From contig CADWAF010000573.1 in the NCBI GenBank assembly GCA_902984215.1, positions 1 through 15,430 on the forward strand: a stretch of DNA of 15,430 nt, given 5' to 3'. The first letter of the stretch is position 1. Every line of letters starts with the position of its first letter. This document shows positions 1 through 8,028 of the stretch, piece by piece. This DNA is from Willaertia magna. Taxonomy: Eukaryota; Heterolobosea; Eutetramitea; Acrasida; Naegleriidae. The notes under the pieces are model-generated. The model worked only from the letters and a program-made list of their open reading frames with translations. It did no database searches and was not told where the DNA came from. The position numbers and the translations under genes are program-made.

Positions 1-53
1 GCGTTATGTCCTCAATTCATTCGTTTTATTTGTCTGAGAGATTTACAAAAAAA

Positions 54-71
54 ATGCACCAAGTTTCTTGA
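54..71 (+). promoter_or_regulatory. Possible 5-codon upstream ORF before DBP10
   Basis: An ATG after an A-tract at 54 opens a five-codon ORF (MHQVS) ending in TGA at 69-71. It lies in the same frame as the DBP10 start, 36 nt upstream. Its context resembles the authentic starts in this window. Whether it lies inside the mRNA is unknown, because the transcription start cannot be seen. Confidence 0.3.
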
Positions 72-89
72 ACTTTGCGAATAAAAAAA

Positions 90-2714
90 ATGGAAGGATT
101 TGACAATTTCATTAATCGATTGCAAAACAATGAATATGATATGGTTGAAGAGGATAAAAAGTATAAAAAAGCTTTGGAAGATAAGAAGAAGAAAAAACAA
201 CATCCATTCGCAAAATTCGGATTTGATCATGTTTTAATGAAATCAATATATAGAATAGGATTTAATGTCCCGACTCCTATTCAAGAACGATCTATTCCAC
301 ACATATTAAAAGGTAGAGATGTAATAGGTATGGCTAGAACAGGTTCAGGTAAAACAGCATCCTATTTATTCCCTCTTTTTGAAAAACTCGGATATAAACA
401 TTCATCTGTTGTCGGCGCTAGAGCCCTAATTATTGTACCAACAAGAGAACTTGTAATGCAAGTAAATAAGGTTATATATGATTTTGTTGGTAAATCTACA
501 GATTTAAGAACATGTATGTTAACAGGAGGTAAAGCCTTAGAAGGACAATTTGAAAGACTTACAATGAATCCAGATATAATTATTGCAACACCTGGTCGTT
601 TAATACATATTATTGAAGAAACAGGATTATCTTTAAGTAAAGTAGAATATGTTGTAATTGATGAAGCCGATAGATTATTTGAAATGAGTTTATCGGAACA
701 ATTATATCAAATTATTGCTAAATTACCTTTAAATAGACAAACTTTATTATTTTCTGCAACTTTACCTTCTGCAGTTGCTGAATTTTCTAAAGCAGGTTTA
801 AATCAACCTGAATTAATTAGATTAGATAGTGATGTTAAGATTAGTGAAAATTTAAAGATTAGTCATTTATTTGTTCGTTCTAATGAAAAATTTGCTGCTT
901 TAATTTATTTATTAACAAATGTAATTGATGAAAGAGATTTAACTATTGTTTTCTTACCTACTAGACATCACGCTGAATATTTAATTGATTTATTTGAACA
1001 TTACAGTATTAGAACTACAGTTATTTACGGTTCAATGGACCAACAAGCGCGTAGTGAGAATTTAGAAAAGTTTAGAAAACATGAAGTTAGAACTTTATTA
1101 GTTACTGATGTTGCTGCTAGAGGTATTGATGTACCTAATGTTAATAATGTTATTAATTTAAACTTTCCTGCAAAACCTAAATTATTTATTCACAGAGTTG
1201 GTCGTGCTGCTCGTGCTGGAAGAACAGGTACTGCCTTTTCAATTGTTTCACCTGATGAAATACCCTATGTTTTAGATTTAGAATTGTTTTTAGGAAGAAA
1301 GACTAAGAATACACCAGAGGCAATTATTAAGGAAGATGAGAATGGTGAAATTATTTCTAAAGAAGAAAGAACATTAGAGGGAAATTGGAAAGATTTTATT
1401 GATGGATATTATGGAACAATACCTCAACATATTTTGGATAGAGAGATTGAACAAATAACACATTTTGAGAAGGTAGATTCAATTTTAATATCTGAAAGAG
1501 ATGTTTGTACAAGAGCTATGGAACTTTATAATAGAACTAGATCAGATGCTAGTGGTGCATCTATTGAGAGATCAAAAGCATTAAAGTATGTTGCTATACA
1601 TCCAATGTTAAAATTGAAAGAAAAAATCTCAAATGATGTTGAAAAACAATTAGATTTTGTTTCACAAATTAAAGCGTATAAACCACCTGAGACAATTTTT
1701 GAAACTAAAGAAAAGGTAGGAACAAGAGAACAAATTGTTATGGAAAATAGAAGAAAAGTTTTAAGACAAGCTCAAATATTAAAAGAAGTACGTGATGGTA
1801 TTAGCTCAGGAAGTGGTGTCGATGATGGTACAACAGGAACAACACCAACAACAGAAGAAAAAGAACCAAAAAGCTTAGCTGAAAGATTATTGCTTGCTAA
1901 ATTAATGAATGAAAGATATTTAAAACTTTCTACAATAACAACACCAAAACCAAAGAAATCATTTAAAAATCCAGAATTTTACATGTCTTATGAAAAAGAG
2001 GGAGTTGACCCATCAGATAATTTTTACTCTGTTAATGAAAAAAAGAATAGAAATGATGATTCTAACATGCCACAAGGAATACAAGATGCAGTTATGGATT
2101 TAGTTGGTGAAGATAGACAAGAGATAAATAAATTTAATAAAAAAGGTGGACTTGTTTGGGATAGAAAGAAGAAAAAGTATGTGCAAAGAACTGATGACAA
2201 GAATAAAAACGCTGCTAAGGATGCAAAGGATTTGAAACAACAAAATAAATATGGTAAATGGAAGAAGAAGACACATGGTAGAATTCAACGTGTTGGTGAA
2301 ACTGAAGAAGACCAAGGATTTTCAACCAAGAGAAAGAGAGGAGAAGTATTTAAAGAGGACAACTATGATGATTCTCTTGAGGGTGATGAAGTCACTTTGA
2401 CTACAGGCCAAAAGAGAAAGAAATTACCATGGGAAATTAAGAAAGATAAGGCAAAGGATACCAAGTTTGTAAAAGAAGGTAAAGGTGGTAAGGACGAAGT
2501 TAAAACACAAGAACAATTACGAAAGGAAAGAAAAGAAAGAAGAAGACAGGCAGAGCATAGAAAAGTATCAGACCTGATGAAGAGAGTTGGCAAAGAAAAA
2601 GTATTGGGAGCAATTGCAAAGAAGGGTTTGACTAAGGCTCTAACTGCAAGAAATGCTTTACCTAAAGGAAATTCTAAAATGAAGATTAGAGTGTTCAAGA
2701 GAAGAGGAAAATAA
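90..2714 (+). CDS. DBP10: DBP10/DDX54-type ATP-dependent DEAD-box RNA helicase
   Basis: Nucleolar RNA helicase of 874 aa, expected to act in 60S ribosomal-subunit assembly. The helicase core is complete: Q-motif Gln at residue 65, motif I ARTGSGKT at 82-89, PTREL, TPGR, DEAD at 191-194, SAT at 222-224, ARGID, and HRVGRAARAG from 368. The assignment to DBP10 rather than another DEAD-box family rests on the C-terminal DBP10CT-like segment at about 625-700 (PEFYMSYEKEG through LVWDRKKKKYVQ), followed by a Lys/Arg-rich tail ending IRVFKRRGK. Length is close to human DDX54, from memory about 880 aa. The start is the ATG at 90, directly after an A-tract; in-frame sequence upstream is closed by the TGA at 69-71. 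No intron is needed. The gene converges on the orphan gene at 2785-4176, leaving a 70-bp gap. Confidence 0.95.
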   Translation: MEGFDNFINRLQNNEYDMVEEDKKYKKALEDKKKKKQHPFAKFGFDHVLMKSIYRIGFNVPTPIQERSIPHILKGRDVIGMARTGSGKTASYLFPLFEKLGYKHSSVVGARALIIVPTRELVMQVNKVIYDFVGKSTDLRTCMLTGGKALEGQFERLTMNPDIIIATPGRLIHIIEETGLSLSKVEYVVIDEADRLFEMSLSEQLYQIIAKLPLNRQTLLFSATLPSAVAEFSKAGLNQPELIRLDSDVKISENLKISHLFVRSNEKFAALIYLLTNVIDERDLTIVFLPTRHHAEYLIDLFEHYSIRTTVIYGSMDQQARSENLEKFRKHEVRTLLVTDVAARGIDVPNVNNVINLNFPAKPKLFIHRVGRAARAGRTGTAFSIVSPDEIPYVLDLELFLGRKTKNTPEAIIKEDENGEIISKEERTLEGNWKDFIDGYYGTIPQHILDREIEQITHFEKVDSILISERDVCTRAMELYNRTRSDASGASIERSKALKYVAIHPMLKLKEKISNDVEKQLDFVSQIKAYKPPETIFETKEKVGTREQIVMENRRKVLRQAQILKEVRDGISSGSGVDDGTTGTTPTTEEKEPKSLAERLLLAKLMNERYLKLSTITTPKPKKSFKNPEFYMSYEKEGVDPSDNFYSVNEKKNRNDDSNMPQGIQDAVMDLVGEDRQEINKFNKKGGLVWDRKKKKYVQRTDDKNKNAAKDAKDLKQQNKYGKWKKKTHGRIQRVGETEEDQGFSTKRKRGEVFKEDNYDDSLEGDEVTLTTGQKRKKLPWEIKKDKAKDTKFVKEGKGGKDEVKTQEQLRKERKERRRQAEHRKVSDLMKRVGKEKVLGAIAKKGLTKALTARNALPKGNSKMKIRVFKRRGK

Positions 2715-2731
2715 ACTTTTGTACAACATTA

Positions 2732-2757
2732 TTCAAATAACTCTAAATTTATTTGAA
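2732..2757. terminator. Inverted repeat between convergent 3' ends
   Basis: TTCAAATAA (2732-2740) and TTATTTGAA (2749-2757) form a perfect 9-bp inverted repeat around an 8-nt loop. It sits between the stop codons of two convergent genes, so both transcripts could fold it. A role in 3'-end formation is inference; the stem is A/T-rich and weak. Confidence 0.3.
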
Positions 2758-2784
2758 AAGCCGCAAAATTGTTAAGGTAACAAG

Positions 2785-4176
2785 TTACTTATTTAAGCCC
2801 AATGCCAACAACAATGAAGCTTCTTCTATCTCAGCACCAGGATTGGAGGAAGTTGAAGGTGCTGCTTCCTTCTTTTTTCTTCCTCTTTTTTGCTTAGGTT
2901 TTTCATTTGTAGTTGTTGTGGTAGAGGCCTTTTTGGTTGTTTTTGGGGTGGTTGGTGTATCGTCGTCTAGGCCTGCCTCATCAGGAATTAAGAAACTAGA
3001 ATTATTCTTCTTCAAAATTTCATTAACATTCTTGACTGTGTCTACATTCAATTTCTTAGCAAATGTATGGAATAGAGATGAATAAATTTGGAAGGAATGT
3101 TCTCCATTATATTTAACCATTAATCTGAAAGGTGAATAGTTAAATCTCTTAGAACAAAATGTACGATTTATGCCAAAACGAATCATTACTGTATTATCTG
3201 ATTGCTTATTGACAGAGGTAATAGTTATAGTGTCAGTATCATTAGGCTTTCTATGTTTTCTTTTCTTTCTTTTCAATTCAGTAGGTGTCCTTTGCCTCAC
3301 TTTGCTGTGGTCATAAATAGGAGTAGATAAATCTTCACCGATAACTAACTCAATTTGGAATAGTTCTTCAAGGTTATCAACATCTTCGAAAATTGTGCTG
3401 TTAGGTGAACAAATACGGATATCATATTTATGTTTCCAAGTAAGGGTATATAACACAACAGGAAAAGTATCTTGATAAGAGGCATCCCTAGATTTTTTGA
3501 ATTGAAGCCTTATATCAGTATCACCTTGATTTGTTACTAACATTTTGTTATCATCATTATTGAGCGTTGTTGAGGTTGAAACAACAGCAACATCTGAGTT
3601 ATTATTTTCTTTTGCAACACATAACCCTAAGGCTCCCATATAGATATCTGATAGCTCGGTTGGCTCAACAGTCCCATTTGGTTCTTGTTTAATTACTCTT
3701 ATTCTATTGGATGAATTATCTTCGGTTAAATTAGTATTGTCGATTTGATTGGAAGCAGTAGAAATAGGTATTGGGGCAGTATTGATACTAATTGGCAAAA
3801 GAATTTGTGGTTGTTCCTTCACAGGAAATGGTAGGTTTGTAGAGGATACTGTGCCGGAACTAACTATTACACTATTTGTTGAAGGTACACTAGATGTAGA
3901 ATCTTCCTTGTGTTTAACAAAACGCCTAGACTTTGTCTTTTTCTCGGAACTTTTAGTGTCATTAGAAGGTAAATTAGTGGAATTAGTTTCGGTAACGCGT
4001 GGTACAGAAGGAGCAACCGTATGAGAAAGTACACTGGTTTTTTCATCTTCTTTTAGTACCTTGGTTGGAGGTTCAGTATTAGCTTCGACTTCTTCCTCCA
4101 CACCTTCATCATAGTTAACAAAATCATCATCTAGTTCTTTCTTCTTTCTCTGTCTCTTTCCTAATTCATTTAACAT
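2785..4176 (-). CDS. Unrecognised nuclear-type protein, possible transcription regulator
   Basis: I do not recognise the family of this 463-aa protein. Visible features: basic clusters KRQRKKK at 7-13 and KKTKSRRFVKHK at 79-90 that could be nuclear localisation signals; a Ser/Thr/Asn-rich linker at about 50-215; IKQEP at 162-166, which fits the sumoylation consensus; a probable beta-rich folded region at about 219-376, interrupted by a very basic loop (KRKKRKHRK, 302-310); and a Thr/Lys tail with the AT-hook-like KRGRKKK at 430-436 and a hydrophobic end (ASLLLALGL). Together these suggest a nuclear DNA-binding or transcription protein. A STAT/CudA/IPT-like fold is only a guess from the CSKRF..SPFRLMVKY segment. 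The start ATG is the first after an in-frame TAA at 4189-4191, and it lacks the A-tract seen at most starts here. It is divergent from VPS41. Confidence 0.8.
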   Translation of the reverse strand: MLNELGKRQRKKKELDDDFVNYDEGVEEEVEANTEPPTKVLKEDEKTSVLSHTVAPSVPRVTETNSTNLPSNDTKSSEKKTKSRRFVKHKEDSTSSVPSTNSVIVSSGTVSSTNLPFPVKEQPQILLPISINTAPIPISTASNQIDNTNLTEDNSSNRIRVIKQEPNGTVEPTELSDIYMGALGLCVAKENNNSDVAVVSTSTTLNNDDNKMLVTNQGDTDIRLQFKKSRDASYQDTFPVVLYTLTWKHKYDIRICSPNSTIFEDVDNLEELFQIELVIGEDLSTPIYDHSKVRQRTPTELKRKKRKHRKPNDTDTITITSVNKQSDNTVMIRFGINRTFCSKRFNYSPFRLMVKYNGEHSFQIYSSLFHTFAKKLNVDTVKNVNEILKKNNSSFLIPDEAGLDDDTPTTPKTTKKASTTTTTNEKPKQKRGRKKKEAAPSTSSNPGAEIEEASLLLALGLNK

Positions 4177-4634
4177 GATATAGTATGTTTAATTATTATT
4201 GGTATTATTACTGTTATCTCGGTAAACTTGGTATAGCTTTAAAATTTTACCCAATTGAGTGTGGAAACAGGCAGTTTGGTTAGGTAGGTGTTGAATAATT
4301 TTTTACGAGTTGACCAGAAAAATATTGGGTCATTTTACGATATCGATTGACCAGAAGAATTTACGGCTGCAATATATAAGAAGATTGGCTTGCAGAAAAG
4401 CTTATTCAAGTAATGAACAATTATACAGAACTATAAAGAAATGGTTCTTTAATTTTACTTCAAGTAACACTAAACTGTTGTTAATTGCATTTTCCGAAAT
4501 GGCAAAGGTCAATGAGAAGAAATCTAGAAAAAGAAGAGGATGATAAAAATCAGGGGTAGCAACAGACTATTGAAGAAGGAAGCAAAAAGAAGAAGGTTTA
4601 ATGGCCGGAGGTAAGATCCATTTCAAAGAAAAAA
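4177..4634. promoter_or_regulatory. Divergent intergenic region (orphan gene / VPS41)
   Basis: This 458-bp gap is the only long non-coding stretch in the window, and must hold the start regions of both divergent genes. It contains an imperfect direct repeat (TTTTACGA...TTGACCAGAA at 4301-4319 and 4333-4356), a TATA-like run (ATATATAA) near 4372-4379, and an upstream ATG at 4601. A 77-codon frame at 4310-4543 opens only with TTG and shows no recognisable protein. I see no tRNA or other RNA gene. Confidence 0.6.
4301..4356. repeat. Imperfect direct repeat in divergent promoter region
   Basis: TTTTACGA plus TTGACCAGAA occurs at 4301-4319 and again at 4333-4356. The 10-bp TTGACCAGAA is identical in both copies, while the spacing between its halves differs. 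It could be a pair of binding sites for a regulator; that is inference. Confidence 0.45.
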
Positions 4635-7600
4635 ATGTCAATCCAAAAAGATGAAGAACAACAATTAAATGATCTATTAGAGGAGGAATCTGACGACGAA
4701 GAAGACGAAGATGTAGAAGAAGAATATAATGAAGAAGATGAAGAAGACGATGAAGAAGAAGAGGAAAATATTAACGATGATGAAGAGGATGATGATGATG
4801 ACGATGAAGAAAGTTTAGAAGAAGAGGAAGAATACGAACCACAACTAAAATATCAAAGATTGGGTGGTAGTCTTAATAGTATATTTTCAATTGAAGGAAA
4901 TTATGCAAGTGCGTTAGCTGTTTGCGAAAAGGTAGGTTTATTTAAATGATTGATCTATAATTCCGATTTATTAGTTTTTAGCCTTAGGTACACATCTTGG
5001 GTATTTGTATATACTAGATTTTGAAGGAAATAATAATCATCAACAACAATTTAGACCCCATGCGGAATCTATTAACGATCTATCGATAGACAGTACAGGT
5101 GAATATATTGCAACTTGTAGTAATGATGGTAAAGTCGTAATTTATAATATTTATGCAGCATTAAATTCAAATATCCAAAATCCACAACTTCATCAAAAAA
5201 TACTTGATCCTAATATTGATCCAAATCTTGTTAAACCTTCTGTAACTCATGTCACAACTACATCAGAAAATAATATGACAGAATTCTTCTTTGGTAGACC
5301 TGTAAAGTCTGTAGCATTAGATCCATTGTATGGTCAACAAAAAGAACATGCTATGGTTTCTGGAGGAAAAACCGAAAAGTTAACATTAAAAAAGAAAGGG
5401 TGGTTTGGTAGTTATAAAGAGGTGGTAATTCACAAAGGTGAAGGGGCTATACACGCCGTTCGTTGGTTTGGAGATTTTATAGCTTGGGCAAATGATTTGG
5501 GTGTTAAAATTTATGATATTACTTTGAATCAAAAGATAACATATATATCACGTCCGTCAAATGCTCCAAGACCTGATATGTATAGATGTTGTTTGGTTTG
5601 GTGCCAACCAAATAGATTTTATGTGGATACTAGACAATCAGATAATAGAGATACTAAGAATCTTGCCCAGTTGTTGATTGGTTGGGGTCACAGTATTACT
5701 TTAATTGTTTTAAAAGAAAGAAGAATACCAAAAGAACAGAAAATCCAAAGATTTGTTGAAGTATTGGGAATGTTTGACGTAGATTTTAGTATTTGTGGTC
5801 TTTCCCCTTATTCAAATGAAAATTTACTATTGATTTTAGCTTATGACGAGACAGAAGAGGAAGATGAGAATGGAAAAAAGAAATTGAATTCCCCAAGACC
5901 AGAGCTTAGAATTATTGATTTAAGAGGTGAAGAAAGGTCTTGTGATGCTTTAGCTATTAAAAATTATGAAAATTATTTTGCCCTTGATTATAGATTGGAA
6001 ATATTTAATCCTTTAGTTCCTTTAAATCAATTTGTACAAGATGAAGTGTATTATATTTTGTCACAAAGAGATATTGTTGTAGCTAGACCAAGAGATGCTG
6101 ATGACCATATTAAATGGTTAGTTCAGAGAAACAGATTTATGGAAGCACTTGCTTACGCAAAAGAAAATGAATCACAATTAAAGGTATTTTCAGTTGTAGA
6201 GATTGGTAAAAGAAATTTAAATTATTTACTTGAAAACCAAAAATATAATGAAGCAGCCCAACTGGTTCCTAATGTGTCTGGAAAGGATCAACAATTATGG
6301 GAAGAATGGATTTATTCGTTTATTGATCTAAAACAATTTCATGTTATTATACCTTATATTCCAATAGATAATCCTCGTTTAAGTGATGCTATTTATGAAA
6401 TGAAGTTAAATTACTTTTTGCTTAACAGTCCAGAACAATTCTTGAATTGTATCAAAGAATGGCCACATGATATTTATAAAATTCAAAATATTGCAACCGT
6501 AACTGCAGAAAATATTAAATCATTAGAACAAGAAATGGACAAAGAAAAATTGGAAGGAAGAGAACAAGAAGCCAAAAATTTAGAAAATAAGATAGTCACA
6601 CTCTTAAATGCCTTAGCTACTCTGTACCTTTATGATCAACAATTCGACAAGGCTTTGGCAATATATTTCAAATTAAGAAGATCAGATGTTTTTGAATTTA
6701 TTCAAGATCATAAATTGTTTTCATCTGTACAAGATAAAGTATTAACATTAATGACGTTTAGTGAAGACAGAGCATTAAGACTATTCGTTGAGCATAATGA
6801 AAATATTGCCATAGAACAAGTAATAAGACAATTAAAAGATAATCGTAAGCAGTTATTAAAATATTTGGATGGTCTTTTCTTCCATAATGTAAGAGCTGCT
6901 CAAAGATATCATTTAATTCAAGTTGAATTGTACGCTGAGTATGACTCAAAAAGGTTACTTTGGTTTTTAGAACAAAGTCAATCATATAATATTGAACAAG
7001 CTCTTAAAATATGTGAAACTTATTTAAATAAGCCTATTGAGGATAAAATAGAATATTTGTACAGAAGAGATACTTTACCATTTGAACAAGTAAACAGTAC
7101 TACACCTTCTAAGCTTGATGATACTGATGAAACAACTCTTTCTGATGATGAAAATACCGATAATTCTGTATCAGAATCTCTTTCCCCAAGAGAAAAAAGA
7201 AGAAACTTAAACAACAATGAAGATGATTTTTCATTGGAGGAAAGAAACAAACAAATATATAAAGGAATTGTTTATCTGTTGGGTAGAATGGGTAATACAA
7301 ATGATGCCCTTGGTTTAATTATTGATAAATTAGAAGATGTGAAACTTGCTATTGAATTTGTAGAAAAGCAACCTGATGTAGAACTATACCAAGATTTAAT
7401 AACGAAGAGTTTAAAGAAACCAAAATTTATTTCTGGCCTTTTAGATCATATTTCTGAAAATGGAAGTGATTATATAGATCCTCTATCTCTTGTAAAGAAA
7501 ATTCCTGAAGGAATGGATATTGAAGGATTAAAAAGAAAATTGACCAACTTAATTACAGATTCCTCTCAACAAAAAACACTTCAAGAAGGTTGTCAACAAA

Positions 7601-7926
7601 TCTTACAAGCAGATATTAAACAACAAAGTTCACAACTATTCAAACAACAAAGAAAAGGAGTTCGTGTGAGGTTTGGAAACAGATGTGCTCTATGTGGACA
7701 AAGAGTTAGCTCATCAAAAGAAGATTCCTTAGTATTTATGAGTGGTTTCACCTATCATTCTAGGTGTTATATAGAATATAGTGGAATGGAATTAAATGAA
7801 GAAGTTGGAGAAAACAACGAAGCAACCTCAAAGGCAACTAAAAATTTATTAAGAGGACTTGGTCCTAAAGTTCAATGTATCATAACACAATCAAGAGAAA
7901 AAACAAACACTCGTAGAAAACAATAA
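4635..7926 (+). CDS. VPS41: VPS41, HOPS tethering-complex subunit (two exons)
   Basis: Exons 4635-4931 and 4975-7926, total 1082 aa. VPS41 is the HOPS subunit that tethers membranes and supports SNARE-driven fusion at late endosomes and vacuoles. The N-terminus is strongly acidic, as in other VPS41 proteins, then LKYQRL. Splicing joins VCEK to FLALGTHLG, matching the human VHDKFLALGTHYG segment from memory. A WD40-like region follows (DSTGEYIATCSNDGKVVIYN; FIAWANDLGVKIYD). A helical clathrin-heavy-chain-repeat region runs from about 480 (WLVQRNRFMEALAYAKE) to 960, with the conserved LLGRMGN and AIEF segments and an Asp/Glu/Ser-rich insert around 800-850. The C-terminal RING-like finger has C1003, C1006, H1027 and C1030 but lacks the other four zinc ligands. 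The start at 4635 has the usual A-tract context; a spliced start at 4601 is an alternative. The next gene, 102 bp downstream on the same strand, is a Qa-SNARE. Confidence 0.95.
4673..4842 (+). repeat. Acidic GAN-codon low-complexity tract in VPS41 exon 1
   Basis: A run of mostly GAA/GAT/GAC/GAG codons encodes a Glu/Asp tract at about residues 14-69. VPS41 proteins elsewhere also have an acidic N-terminus, so this is probably a functional feature and not just microsatellite drift. Length variation between strains would be expected. Confidence 0.7.
4932..4974 (+). other. VPS41 intron (43 nt)
   Basis: The intron starts GTAGGT and ends ATTAG, in phase 0. Removing it joins GAA AAG to TTT TTA GCC TTA GGT and restores the VPS41 signature segment. 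It contains an in-frame TGA, so it must be removed. An alternative (4936-4981, phase 1) also keeps the frame but uses a poorer donor (GTTTAT) and drops the conserved Phe-Leu. Confidence 0.85.
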
Positions 7927-8028
7927 AACTTTTTATTTATTACAAAGTTAACTTAAAAACATCATGTAACACTATTAATAATGATGTGTAATTAAAGTTT
8001 ACAATCCATTTAAAATCAATTAAAAAAA

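Noticed and set aside
1..10. GCGTTAT at the left edge as a third copy of the 14-bp upstream motif
   Set aside because: Only part of the motif could be present, it has a mismatch, and it is 80 nt from the start codon; too weak.
2363..2698. 111-residue frame antisense to DBP10
   Set aside because: It is a mirror of the Lys/Arg-rich DBP10 tail, with no start context and no family resemblance.
2753..3085. 110-residue frame antisense to the orphan gene's C-terminus
   Set aside because: Its hydrophobic Val/Phe run is the complement of Thr/Lys low-complexity codons; a shadow frame.
4310..4543. 77-codon frame upstream of VPS41
   Set aside because: It opens with TTG; the only ATG near its end gives about 15 residues. 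There is no recognisable domain, and it lies in the divergent promoter/leader region.
4936..4981. Alternative VPS41 intron in phase 1
   Set aside because: It keeps the frame, but the GTTTAT donor is poor and the result loses the conserved Phe-Leu before ALGTH.
7959..7987. ACATCAT/ATGATGT inverted repeat between VPS41 and the SNARE gene
   Set aside because: Only 7 bp with a 15-nt loop in A/T-rich sequence; likely chance.
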